64,000 bases of DNA, from NCBI GenBank assembly GCA_900541925.1, contig UQMB01000001.1, positions 189,189 to 253,188 on the forward strand, written 5' to 3'. This document shows, piece by piece, positions 45,331 through 53,518 of the stretch; positions within the stretch are counted from its first letter, which is position 1, and every line of letters starts with the position of its first letter. Origin of the DNA: an uncultured Bacteroidales bacterium. GTDB lineage: Bacteria; Bacteroidota; Bacteroidia; Bacteroidales; UBA932. A model generated the notes under the pieces. That model searched no databases and had not been told where the DNA came from. It saw only the letters and a list, made by a program, of their open reading frames with translations. Made by a program: the position numbers and the translations under genes.

Positions 45331-46446
45331 CTATGAGGTTTTGCGGTAACTTAATATTGCCCAGGTCGTGGTGGCGGTGCCGATACCCAGGAGGCATACA
45401 AGATCCTTCCAAGTCTGTGCCAAAGTGGCGCCTTTGAGGACCGTCGAGCGCATCGCATCCGCGAAATACCTCAGCGGGTTGATGTATGTGATGGCCTGTG
45501 CCCATTCCGGCATGGATTCGACCGGGGTGAAAATGCCGCTCATGAGCATGAACACCATGCTGAAGAACCAGATGACGAACATCGCCTGCTGGGAGTTGTC
45601 GCTGTAGTTCGAGATCAGCAGCCCGAATGACGCCATCACCAGTATGTGGGCGAAGGTGAATATGATGATGTCGAGGAAACTGCCCTTGCATCCGTATCCG
45701 AACACGAGCCAGGCCAGAAGCATGCAGGAGAACACCATGAAGTATGCGACCGCCACATATGGGATCATCTTGCAGATGATGAATGTCGTCTTGCGCACCG
45801 GCGTGACATTGATCTGTTCGATGGTCCCGCTCTCCTTCTCCGCCACGATGTTCAGTGCCGGGAGGAAACCGCACATCATGGTGATGGCTATCACAATCAG
45901 CGCCGGAATCATGAATGCCTTGTAATCCATGTAGGGGTTGTACAGATAGCGTTCCCGAATCTCGAACTGGCCTCCTGACGGGGCGGCTGCTGCGCCTCGG
46001 CTTGCCGATGCCACGAAATCGCTTACACAGGCGTTGAGATACTGTGCGCCGATGTTGCCGCGTGTGCCGTTGACCGTGTTGACCTTGATCCCCACCGGAA
46101 TAGCGTCAGATGTCTCGGAAGCGCTCTCCAGGAAGCGGGCGAAGCCGGAGTTGATCGTCAGGATGGCGTCCGTCTTGCCGTTGTCCATCAGAGCCTGGGC
46201 TTCCGTAGGCGATTGCAGTACGCCCCTGATTTTGAAATTGCCTGAGGATGAGCACTTCTCCGTGAGGAGCACCGACTGGTCTGTCCTGTCATTGTCCACC
46301 ACGACAAGGTTGATGTTGCGGACTTCCATGTTGGCCGCGAACGGGAAGACAAGAATGATCAGGAACGGGAACATCATCACCATGCGCGGCATTCCCGGAT
46401 CTCTGAAGAACTGCTTGAACTCTTTCTTTAAAAGATATTTCCACAT
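45331..46446 (-). CDS. ABC-2 type transporter permease (second permease)
   Basis: The ATG at 46446 gives MWKYLLKKEFKQFFRDPGM and 371 aa; a longer in-frame extension upstream overlaps the first permease and is rejected. It has one N-terminal membrane helix, a large extracytoplasmic domain (residues about 45-180), and five C-terminal helices (MIPALIVIAITMMCGFL; FSMVFMLMSGIFTPVESMPEW). That is the YbhR/YbhS-type layout. It lies 2 bases after the first permease and would form a heterodimeric membrane domain with it. It is the last gene of the export operon. Confidence 0.9.
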   Translation of the reverse strand: MWKYLLKKEFKQFFRDPGMPRMVMMFPFLIILVFPFAANMEVRNINLVVVDNDRTDQSVLLTEKCSSSGNFKIRGVLQSPTEAQALMDNGKTDAILTINSGFARFLESASETSDAIPVGIKVNTVNGTRGNIGAQYLNACVSDFVASASRGAAAAPSGGQFEIRERYLYNPYMDYKAFMIPALIVIAITMMCGFLPALNIVAEKESGTIEQINVTPVRKTTFIICKMIPYVAVAYFMVFSCMLLAWLVFGYGCKGSFLDIIIFTFAHILVMASFGLLISNYSDNSQQAMFVIWFFSMVFMLMSGIFTPVESMPEWAQAITYINPLRYFADAMRSTVLKGATLAQTWKDLVCLLGIGTATTTWAILSYRKTS

Positions 46447-46448
46447 AA

Positions 46449-47558
46449 CTATAACCTTGTCTTGAATTTCTTGATGCTGATTCCCAGCAGGAAGATCATC
46501 ATTCCTGTCAGAATCGTCAGCTCTTTGACTATGGCTTGCAGGCCTACGCCCTGGATCATTATCTTCTTCACCATGATGATGAACCATTTGGCCGGTATGA
46601 TGTCTGAGAATATCTGAAGTGCGAGCGGCATGCTTTCGCACGGGAAGATGATGCCGGAGAGCATCATGGTCGGCATGGTCAGGCCCATTCCACACAGCAG
46701 CATCGCCGTCTTCTGGGTCTTGGAGATCACGGAGACCAGCAGTCCCAGTCCCAGCGACGAACCGACGAATATCAGAGCCACGACGGACAGCAGGAATATG
46801 CTGCCCTTGACAGGTACATCCATCACATAGTGCGCCAGAAGCAGCACGCTGCTGAAGTTGATGACTGACAGCACAAGATATGGGGTCAACTTGGAGAGTA
46901 TGATCCAGAACGGTTTGACAGGGGAGACCAGTACCAGCTCCAGTGTCCCCGTCTCCTTCTCCCTGACTATTGAGACGGCGGTCATCATGGAGCATATCAG
47001 CATCAGAATCAATCCGATGACTCCTGGGACGAAGTTGTACGACGAGTTCATCGCGGGGTTGTACATCAACTGGACATCCGGCCTGAATGAGGCCGTCTTC
47101 TTCCCGGACATCTTCTCCGAAATCTCAAGCTGCTCGTTCTGCAGCACGCTCTTGATATAGCTGGTCACCGTCTGTGCCGTATTCGGGTCAGCCCCGTCGC
47201 TGAGTATCTGCACGACGGCTTTCCCGTTTGCGGTGAAGTCATGCGCGAAACCGCTTCCGAAGCAGACGGCGGCCTTTGCCTTGCCGTCCTTGATCCGCGC
47301 TTCCGCTCTGGACGGGGTGGGCAGGACCTCCCCGACACTCAGGTATTTGTTGCCGTCGATATGGCTTACCACTTCGCTGACGAGCGGGTCGGAAGTGTCC
47401 CCGACGATATCTACCACTGCATTGTTGACTTCCGTGCTGATGGCGAATCCGAAGAGGATAATCTGGACGACAGGCATGATGAGGACTATCAGAGTCGTCC
47501 TCTTGTCCCTGAAGATATGCCTGAATTCTTTTCGTATGAATGCTGCTATCTCTTTCAT
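46449..47558 (-). CDS. ABC-2 type transporter permease (first permease)
   Basis: The 369-aa protein begins MKEIAAFIRKEFRHIFRD and has an N-terminal helix (LIVLIMPVVQIILFGFAIS), a periplasmic domain to about residue 165 and five membrane segments afterwards (GVIGLILMLICSMMTAVSIV; MGLTMPTMMLSGIIFPCESMP). It is a paralogue of the next gene. Its ATG overlaps the stop of the ATPase gene by one base. Together with two ATPases, an HlyD adaptor and TolC it should export a lipophilic drug or envelope component. Confidence 0.9.
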   Translation of the reverse strand: MKEIAAFIRKEFRHIFRDKRTTLIVLIMPVVQIILFGFAISTEVNNAVVDIVGDTSDPLVSEVVSHIDGNKYLSVGEVLPTPSRAEARIKDGKAKAAVCFGSGFAHDFTANGKAVVQILSDGADPNTAQTVTSYIKSVLQNEQLEISEKMSGKKTASFRPDVQLMYNPAMNSSYNFVPGVIGLILMLICSMMTAVSIVREKETGTLELVLVSPVKPFWIILSKLTPYLVLSVINFSSVLLLAHYVMDVPVKGSIFLLSVVALIFVGSSLGLGLLVSVISKTQKTAMLLCGMGLTMPTMMLSGIIFPCESMPLALQIFSDIIPAKWFIIMVKKIMIQGVGLQAIVKELTILTGMMIFLLGISIKKFKTRL

Positions 47559-48301
47559 TATTCTCGCTCGGCCCTGCCGGCAATTTTTGTGAACACCTCA
47601 TCCATGTCCCTGGCTTCGAATCTGTCTTTCAACTCTTTCGGTGTCCCAAGGGCCTCGATTTTACCGTCAACCATGATTGATACGCGGTCACAATATTCGG
47701 CTTCGTCCATATAATGTGTGGTGACGAAAACGGTCACGCCGGCTGAAGCCGCGGCGTAGATTCTCTCCCAGAAGTTACGCCTCGTGACAGGGTCAACGCC
47801 TCCAGTCGGCTCATCCAGAAATACAATCTCCGGGTCATGCACCATCGCGATGCTGAACGCGAGCTTCTGCTTCCAGCCGGGAGGCATGTCACGTACGAAC
47901 ATGTTCCTGGCGTTTTCCAGCGAAAGCGCTTTCAGCATAGAGTCGGTCTTCGAGGCTATCTGGGCGTCGGACAGTCCGTAGATGCCGCCGAACAGCTCGA
48001 TGTTCTCCCATACTTTGAGGTCGGGATAGAGGGAGAACTTCTGGCTCATGTAGCCGATGTGGCCCTTGATCTTCTCCTGCTCGTTCTTTATGTTGAAACC
48101 GGCTACAGTGCCTTCGCCCGAGGTGGGGAAGCTGAGTCCGCAGAGAATTCTCATCGCCGTGGTCTTTCCGGCGCCGTTCGCTCCGAGGAAGCCGAAAATC
48201 TCCCCCTTATAGACATCGAATGAGATGTCGTTCACGGCCGCGAATGAACCGAACTTCTTGACGAGATGCGAAATCTCTATTGTTTTGATGCTCGTGTCCA
48301 T
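47558..48301 (-). CDS. ABC transporter ATP-binding protein (degenerate signature)
   Basis: The 247-aa ATPase has Walker A GANGAGKTTAM (residue about 36), a Q-loop at YMSQKFSLYPD, Walker B IVFLDEPTGGVDP and a switch His in TTHYMDEAEYCD. The LSGGQ signature is replaced by PPGWKQKL, as in the C-terminal ATPase half of YbhF-type proteins. It is therefore probably one of two non-equivalent ATPases in the complex. It lies one base after the other ATPase gene. Confidence 0.9.
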   Translation of the reverse strand: MDTSIKTIEISHLVKKFGSFAAVNDISFDVYKGEIFGFLGANGAGKTTAMRILCGLSFPTSGEGTVAGFNIKNEQEKIKGHIGYMSQKFSLYPDLKVWENIELFGGIYGLSDAQIASKTDSMLKALSLENARNMFVRDMPPGWKQKLAFSIAMVHDPEIVFLDEPTGGVDPVTRRNFWERIYAAASAGVTVFVTTHYMDEAEYCDRVSIMVDGKIEALGTPKELKDRFEARDMDEVFTKIAGRAERE

Positions 48302-48302
48302 G

Positions 48303-49208
48303 TCAAGACAGTCTTATGAAACAATCTTCTATGCCGGGACTGATTCTCTTCACGGTGCAGCCGCTGATTCCGGCGTCTTCAAGCGATTTGGCGAGTACGG
48401 TCTCGTCAGGGCCGTCCTGGGCCACCGATATGTGACACTCGCTTCCGAATGAACTGCAGTTCAGCACGCCGCCTACATGCCGTAATATGCCGAGGATCTC
48501 AAACAGGTTCTCACCGCTCGCCGAATACAGCCTGTCCGGATATCGGGCGACGATTTCAGCCGGTGTCCCCTGGCCGATGATCTTGCCGTCGAGTATCATG
48601 GCTATCCTGTCGCAACGGCTCACCTCGTCCATGTACGGGGTGGAGACCATTATGGTGACTCCGCTCTCCTTGATCCTTTTGAGCATCTCCCAGAATTCCC
48701 TTCGGCTGACCGCGTCGACGCCGGTCGTGGGCTCGTCGAGCAGGAGCACTTCCGGCTTGTGCACGAGGGCGCAGCAAAGCGCCAGCTTCTGTTTCATTCC
48801 TCCGGAGAGGTCGCGCGCGCGCCTGTCCTTGAACATCTCGATCTGAGAGTAGATTTCCTTGATGGTTCCATAGTTCTCAGCCACTGTCGTCCCGAATATC
48901 GTGGCGTAGAAATTCAGGTTCTCCTCCACGCTCAGATCCTGATAGAGGGCGAAATGCCCCGGCATATAGCCTATTATGCGGCGGATTCCGCTGACGCCGC
49001 GGATTACGTCCAGACCGTTGACCGATGCGCTGCCGGAGTCCGGCATGGTGAGGGTCGTGAGAATCCTGAACAGGCTTGTCTTGCCGGAGCCGTCAGGGCC
49101 TATCAGTCCGAAGATCTCGCCCCTGCGGATCTCCAGACTGACATCCGTCAGGGCTGCGACCTTCTTGTAGCTCTTGCTGATATGCCGGACTTCAATGGAT
49201 GTGTCCAT
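48303..49208 (-). CDS. ABC transporter ATP-binding protein (canonical signature)
   Basis: The 301-aa ATPase shows Walker A GPDGSGKTSLF, Q-loop YMPGHFALYQD, a normal signature DLSGGMKQKL, and Walker B VLLLDEPTTGVDA. About 65 extra C-terminal residues form a DUF4162-like tail. In E. coli the corresponding two ATPases are fused in YbhF; here they are separate genes. The start lies 2 bases after the HlyD adaptor gene. Confidence 0.9.
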   Translation of the reverse strand: MDTSIEVRHISKSYKKVAALTDVSLEIRRGEIFGLIGPDGSGKTSLFRILTTLTMPDSGSASVNGLDVIRGVSGIRRIIGYMPGHFALYQDLSVEENLNFYATIFGTTVAENYGTIKEIYSQIEMFKDRRARDLSGGMKQKLALCCALVHKPEVLLLDEPTTGVDAVSRREFWEMLKRIKESGVTIMVSTPYMDEVSRCDRIAMILDGKIIGQGTPAEIVARYPDRLYSASGENLFEILGILRHVGGVLNCSSFGSECHISVAQDGPDETVLAKSLEDAGISGCTVKRISPGIEDCFIRLS

Positions 49209-49210
49209 GG

Positions 49211-50098
49211 CTATTTCTTCAGGTATGCGTACATTCCGAGCCTCAGGCTTCCGTCGTTAGGGACGGCCACCTTGACCGCATATACCATCTCCGCGCGTTC
49301 ATCCCTGGTCTGGATGTTCTTCGGGGTGAACTCGGCCTGGTCGGAAATCCAGGTGACACGTCCCTCGTATTGCTTAGGAGAGCGGCTGCCGTCATCCGGG
49401 ATGACCTTGATGCTGTCGCCGATCTTCATGCCGGCGAGCTGTGAGGTGCTGAAGTAGGCGCGCACATAGGTGTGCTCCAGGTCTGCGATTTTGAAGACAG
49501 GCTTGCCGACGGTCACGCTCTCTCCGGCTTCGGCATATTTGGTGAGCACGGTGCCTGAGACAGGTGCGGTGATGTGGCACTTGGCGAGCTGGTCCTCTTT
49601 CTGCGCGAGCTGGATCCGGTATCCATTGATGTCGGACCTCACTGAGGTGTTGTTGCGGCTCCAGCTCTGGTCCTGCGCGGATATCTGGGCCTTGAGGATG
49701 GCGATCTTGTCATTGATGTCATCGACCTGCTTCTGGGTGGCCGCGTTGTTGTCGAGGAGTTTCGTGTATCTCTCCAGGTCGTTCTGGAGACTCTTCAACT
49801 GGCTCTGGTTCGGCTCGCCCTGCCTGGCGATGTCGACCATCCTTGAGTCGGCTCCGTCTATCCGCTCCCGCAGTTCCTGGATCTGGAGATATGTCTGGAG
49901 AGAGTCTATCGCGCCGACCGCCTGGCCGGAGCGGACCTGGTCGCCCTCGGTGATGTCGAGATGGAGAATCTTGCCGCTGCTCTCTGCCGATACGGTCACA
50001 GTCGTGGCGTCAATCTGCCCGCAGGCGTCAAAGTCTATGTCTCTTCCGCAGCTGACTGCCGCCAGCGTCAGGACAATTGCAAAAAATGTCTTTTCCAT
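49211..50098 (-). CDS. HlyD-family periplasmic adaptor lipoprotein (YbhG-like)
   Basis: The 295-aa adaptor has a lipoprotein-like N-terminus (FAIVLTLAAVSCG, Cys at 17). LHLDITEGDQVRSGQAVGAID is a lipoyl half-motif, residues about 75-160 form a coiled-coil hairpin (RERIDGADSRMVDIARQ), and CHITAPVSGTVLTKYAEAGE gives the second lipoyl half. It should bridge the ABC permeases and the TolC channel. It lies 11 bases after the TolC gene, in the order TetR, TolC, HlyD, ATPase, ATPase, permease, permease. Confidence 0.9.
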   Translation of the reverse strand: MEKTFFAIVLTLAAVSCGRDIDFDACGQIDATTVTVSAESSGKILHLDITEGDQVRSGQAVGAIDSLQTYLQIQELRERIDGADSRMVDIARQGEPNQSQLKSLQNDLERYTKLLDNNAATQKQVDDINDKIAILKAQISAQDQSWSRNNTSVRSDINGYRIQLAQKEDQLAKCHITAPVSGTVLTKYAEAGESVTVGKPVFKIADLEHTYVRAYFSTSQLAGMKIGDSIKVIPDDGSRSPKQYEGRVTWISDQAEFTPKNIQTRDERAEMVYAVKVAVPNDGSLRLGMYAYLKK

Positions 50099-50109
50099 AT
50101 CTTAAATCT

Positions 50110-51363
50110 TTATATTCCGAGTGTGTCGTTAAGATCCAGCAGATCCATCATGTATTGTACTTCGTGTACGTTCTGGTTGAGTCTCGCCTTGAACTCCTCA
50201 TCGAGGAGAGAGAGGTAGTCGTTCATCTTGATCACGCCTTCCTTGTATTGCTGCTCGGCGGTCTCCCGTATGCTTTTGCGCAGTTCGATGATCTCCTCGT
50301 CCCTTGCGATCACATCCATGTCCTTGGTTACCTGACTCTGCTTCTGGGCGGCTTCCACGGATGTGTTGAGCAGGAATGACCTGCGGGTGGCGTCGATCCT
50401 CTGCTTCTCTGCTTCTGATTTGCGGCGGTCATTCTTGAGGGTGTAGAACGAGCCGATGTTCCACTGCATCTTGAGCCCCGCGATGAAGTACGGGTCGAAC
50501 TCGCCGGACAGCATGTTGAGTCCCGGACGGCCGTAGCCTGCCTGGAGATTGAGGTTCAGGCGCGGCCACAGTGAGGTGTTGAGCTGCTCTTCCTGCGCCT
50601 GGGTCTGAAGGGCCTGCGCGTCGTAGAGCGCCAGTTCCGGGCGTTTGATGTCCATCGATGAATCCGCCTTGAGCTGCGGCTCCGCCAGTGTCTGGCCGGT
50701 CAGGTCCTTGCCTGTGAGAAGTCCGAGCATGCGGACATATGCCTTCCTGTCTTCCATCAGCCCGGCTTTCTGCTGCTCGCAGGAGAGGAGGTTGACCCTG
50801 ATCTGGTCGATGTCGGACTTGCCGGCGACTCCGCCTTCGGCCGACGCCTTGACTTCCTCCAGATTCCGCCGGAGGTTGGTCTCCAGTATGTCGTTGAGTT
50901 CTATCTGCTTGTCCAGCAGGATGATGCCGAGGTAGATGCTTTGGACTTTGGACTTGATGGAGTAGAGGTTGACCTCAAACTGCTTGCGCTTGACTTCCGC
51001 CCCGGCCTTGATCTGCTTGCTTTTGGACGCGGCGGCGCCTCCGTCCCAGATCTGCTGGGTCAGGTCGGCTGTGATCCCGTATTGGTCGTGCGGGATTTTG
51101 ATTTCCATCCCTGGGATGCTGAACGGCATTTCCACGACATCGGATTGCCAGCTGGCCTTGGCGGAAATGCTCAATTGCGGCAGCCATGCCATCGCGGCGT
51201 TTTTGAGGTCGTAGCCCTCGCTTGCCTTGATCAGATCCATCTCTTCGATCTGGGGATAATTGTCGAATGCTGATTTTATGCATTCGTCAAGTGACACTTG
51301 GGCATTCGCGTGCAGACACGACAACGCGAGAAGCGTCATCAAAGTTTTTCTGAGCGTTTTCAT
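50110..51363 (-). CDS. TolC-family outer membrane channel
   Basis: The 417-aa protein has a signal peptide (ending LHANAQ) and two repeated coiled-coil halves (about residues 95-215 and 300-400), as in trimeric outer membrane factors. QVSLDECIKSAFDNYPQI is a common TolC start. It overlaps the TetR stop by 4 bases, so regulator and channel are translationally coupled. It is separate from the metal-efflux TolC at 12 kb. Confidence 0.9.
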   Translation of the reverse strand: MKTLRKTLMTLLALSCLHANAQVSLDECIKSAFDNYPQIEEMDLIKASEGYDLKNAAMAWLPQLSISAKASWQSDVVEMPFSIPGMEIKIPHDQYGITADLTQQIWDGGAAASKSKQIKAGAEVKRKQFEVNLYSIKSKVQSIYLGIILLDKQIELNDILETNLRRNLEEVKASAEGGVAGKSDIDQIRVNLLSCEQQKAGLMEDRKAYVRMLGLLTGKDLTGQTLAEPQLKADSSMDIKRPELALYDAQALQTQAQEEQLNTSLWPRLNLNLQAGYGRPGLNMLSGEFDPYFIAGLKMQWNIGSFYTLKNDRRKSEAEKQRIDATRRSFLLNTSVEAAQKQSQVTKDMDVIARDEEIIELRKSIRETAEQQYKEGVIKMNDYLSLLDEEFKARLNQNVHEVQYMMDLLDLNDTLGI

Positions 51364-51980
51364 ATTCTTCTGACTATTCGATTTGCGATCAACTCAACGG
51401 CTTCTCGTTTGCGCGATTCCAGAAACTCCTTCTTGCGGGCGGCGTCCATTTTCATTATGTTGTCCACTACCGGCTCGAAGAAGAAAGGGGAGGCGCAGAC
51501 GCTCACTATGTCCAGCAGCAGGTCGGAGAATGAGATGTCGTTGATTTTGCCTTCCCTGACCGCCGCCTCTGTCCTCTCCTGGTGAGCGGTTATCGCGCCG
51601 CCCATGTAGCGGCCGAGTTCAGCCACATATTCTTCCAGGAGTTCGGGCCTTTCTTTTGCTACTTCCAGGAACAGGCTCATCTGGCCGCTGTGGGAGCTGA
51701 AGAAATCAAAGCATATCTCCGTGACCGTCTTTATCAGCTTCACATCGTAGACGGCCGGTTCCATTATCGGCCTGAGTTCGCTCCTGATTTCCTCCATGTA
51801 GCTGTCGCAGACTTTCAGGAATATCTGCTCCTTTGTCCTGAAATAGTAGTGGAGCATGGCGTGGGTAACCCCGGCCCCGGCCGCGATCAGGCTCGTGGTC
51901 GCTCCTTTGAATCCTTTCTCGGCGAACAGCTTCTCGGCTGCGAGGAGGATTTCCTGTTCTTTGTTGTCTTTCTTTGCCAT
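51360..51980 (-). CDS. TetR/AcrR-family transcriptional regulator
   Basis: The 206-aa regulator has an N-terminal helix-turn-helix (ILLAAEKLFAEKGFKGATTS, then AAGAGVTHAMLHYYFRTKEQ) and a ligand-binding C-terminal domain. It is the first gene of the export operon and most likely represses it, with release by an exported compound. E. coli CecR regulates ybhGFSR in a comparable arrangement. Overlapping palindromes just upstream of the ATG are the likely operator. Confidence 0.93.
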   Translation of the reverse strand: MAKKDNKEQEILLAAEKLFAEKGFKGATTSLIAAGAGVTHAMLHYYFRTKEQIFLKVCDSYMEEIRSELRPIMEPAVYDVKLIKTVTEICFDFFSSHSGQMSLFLEVAKERPELLEEYVAELGRYMGGAITAHQERTEAAVREGKINDISFSDLLLDIVSVCASPFFFEPVVDNIMKMDAARKKEFLESRKREAVELIANRIVRRI

Positions 51981-51997
51981 TTGTTAACCGACTTGTC

Positions 51998-52018
51998 TAA
52001 CAGCGCTGTTAATAACAG
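51998..52018. promoter_or_regulatory. Likely TetR operator with three overlapping half-sites
   Basis: TAACAGCGCTGTTA at 51998-52011 is a perfect 14-bp palindrome. CTGTTAATAACAG at 52006-52018 is a second palindrome sharing the middle half-site. They start 18 bases before the tetR start codon, where repressor binding would block the operon promoter. Confidence 0.75.
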
Positions 52019-52054
52019 TGCAAAGATATAGATATTTTCAGACAAACAAAATTT

Positions 52055-53203
52055 TTAGAGATTGTATCGGAGGGTTATCAACTGCTGGCAGCCGCTGAAA
52101 GAGAGATTGTTGAAGTGGAATACGGCGGAGAATTTCAGCTGGAGGCTGCGCCCGAGCTGTGGGGCGTAGAATACTTCCAGACGGTCATAGCTCCCTGCCG
52201 TGCCGCCTCCGCCGGGGCGCATGCGGAAGAAGTGGTCGTTGAAGTAGAGCCGCTCCCCGTAAGCTTCTCCGGCAGTGTCGCAACTGTCGTAGAGAGTCAT
52301 CAGATCCTTGCCATAATATAGGGAGTTGGCTGCACCGAAGCCGCTGCGTGAGAGGAGGAGGGACACTTCTCCAAGTCCCGGGGCCGCGAAGTCTGACGAG
52401 ACCTCCCTGTCTCTCTGCAGGGACTGGAGGTAGCCTGCACGGATGGTGAATTCGTGGAATATGCCGCCGAGGCTCCCGAGATCCAGTTCGGCATAGGCCT
52501 CTCCAAGGAAATTGTCGGCGACCCCGGGCGCTTCGGCCGAATTGGCGAGGTGCATCATGTATGCGCTGTATCCGAGCCTGAGACGGCGCCAGGGGGAGAT
52601 GTGCCCGGAAGAGAAGAGCATGAACTGCTCCTTGACGGAAGGGGAGGCCCCGTGCATCCCGATCCAGTCGCATCCGAGCTCGATATGTCCGTGTGCGCGC
52701 TCGTAACTCATCAACATCCCTTCCATATATGGGTGGTACCACATGTACTTCTCGGAAAAGAAGGCCGTACTCCAGCGCTCCCGGCTCATGCTGCGCGGGA
52801 AGATGCCGGCCGTGAGGGAGAATGCGCCATCATCGAAACGGCGCTCGAGCCCGTAATAAAAAAACGCTTCCCGGAAAAGCGCGGTTCCGTCGGCGCGTAT
52901 GTCCCCGAAGTCCTTGAAGAAGTCGGCCCCGGCCATCAGCGTGTGCTTGGAATTGTATGTCCCTTTGACGAAGCCGACGGACGGGGCGAGCCTGGCGCCG
53001 AAGATGGTGCCGGAGGGGGCGAAAGTCTCATCTCCGTATTCGCGGTTGTCGAAATTCATCCCGAACTCGACGCTATAGACAAATTGCGGCCTGTATGCCT
53101 CTGCGTGTGCGCGAGTTGTGTAATTTCTTGACATCATGGACGTTGAGCCGGAGGCTAAGCCGAGGCAGAGCAGGGCGATCCTGAGATATGGGGACTTGTT
53201 CAT
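52055..53203 (-). CDS. Predicted outer membrane beta-barrel protein
   Basis: The ATG at 53203 gives 382 aa with a short signal (MNKSPYLRIALLCLGLASGS); a TTG at 53257 would add 18 residues. The rest consists of alternating amphipathic strands separated by turns, such as FVYSVEFGMNFDN, GIFHEFTIRAGYLQ and LQLKFSAVFHFNNLSF, ending in an OMP-like strand ITLRYNL. This suits a 14-18-strand barrel, but I cannot name the family. It stands alone between the TetR-regulated operon and glnN. TATTTTTG at 53262-53255 (minus) is a plausible -7 box. Confidence 0.65.
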   Translation of the reverse strand: MNKSPYLRIALLCLGLASGSTSMMSRNYTTRAHAEAYRPQFVYSVEFGMNFDNREYGDETFAPSGTIFGARLAPSVGFVKGTYNSKHTLMAGADFFKDFGDIRADGTALFREAFFYYGLERRFDDGAFSLTAGIFPRSMSRERWSTAFFSEKYMWYHPYMEGMLMSYERAHGHIELGCDWIGMHGASPSVKEQFMLFSSGHISPWRRLRLGYSAYMMHLANSAEAPGVADNFLGEAYAELDLGSLGGIFHEFTIRAGYLQSLQRDREVSSDFAAPGLGEVSLLLSRSGFGAANSLYYGKDLMTLYDSCDTAGEAYGERLYFNDHFFRMRPGGGGTAGSYDRLEVFYAPQLGRSLQLKFSAVFHFNNLSFSGCQQLITLRYNL

Positions 53204-53300
53204 TCGGGACGGGTGTTTTCTTCTGCCGAAAATGCGAAAATTTTCTTGCCTTTCCAAAAATAATATGTAAATTGCGCCCCGAAATCAAAACGAAACAACA

Positions 53301-53402
53301 GTGCTTTACTCTACACCATTGAATGCGCAGCAGCAGTTCCAGCAGCAGGGCCAGCGTCAGCAGGTTCTGAGCTTTTTCGTGTTTGCCGTTGCCCGGATGT
53401 AG
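53301..53402 (+). CDS. Candidate Gln-rich leader peptide upstream of glnN
   Basis: A 33-codon frame from GTG 53301 (or TTG 53319) to TAG 53400-53402 contains nine CAG codons between 53328 and 53363, read as AQQQFQQQGQRQQV. It then ends LSFFVFAVARM. No ATG opens this frame. An overlapping frame from ATG 53323 encodes a 15-residue Ser-rich peptide ending at 53370, and is the main competitor. The Gln frame is favoured because the next gene is glutamine synthetase and because its stop codon falls inside the antiterminator described below. Confidence 0.6.
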   Translation: MLYSTPLNAQQQFQQQGQRQQVLSFFVFAVARM

Positions 53403-53485
53403 GTAAACGAAAGAGATAGTTTTAATAGAAACGATTATGGTTTAAGAGAGCCGGGCCTTTTTGGGGGTCCGGCTTTCGCTTTTTT
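53391..53485 (+). promoter_or_regulatory. Transcription attenuator of glnN (terminator and competing antiterminator)
   Basis: Terminator: 53446-53457 pairs with 53466-53477 (core AGCCGGGCC/GGTCCGGCT with one G-T pair), followed by TTTTTT at 53480-53485. Antiterminator: GCCCGG (53391-53396) pairs with CCGGGC (53451-53456), and nested inside it TAAAC (53404-53408) pairs with GTTTA (53440-53444). The two folds compete for 53451-53456. A ribosome at the leader stop would cover the antiterminator strand; one stalled at Gln codons would not. Confidence 0.65.
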
Positions 53486-53518
53486 GAGAAGAAAACTTAG
53501 TTATAACCTTATAGTATT

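Noticed and set aside
46447..46995. N-terminal extension of the second ABC permease to 554 aa
   Set aside because: The extra 183 residues are Asp/Arg/His-rich, overlap the first permease in another frame, and precede a perfect permease start at 46446.
53323..53370. ATG-started 15-codon Ser-rich leader frame upstream of glnN
   Set aside because: It has a better start codon than the Gln frame, but it ends too early for a terminating ribosome to reach the antiterminator at 53391, and serine has no obvious link with glutamine synthetase. Kept as the main alternative, not annotated.
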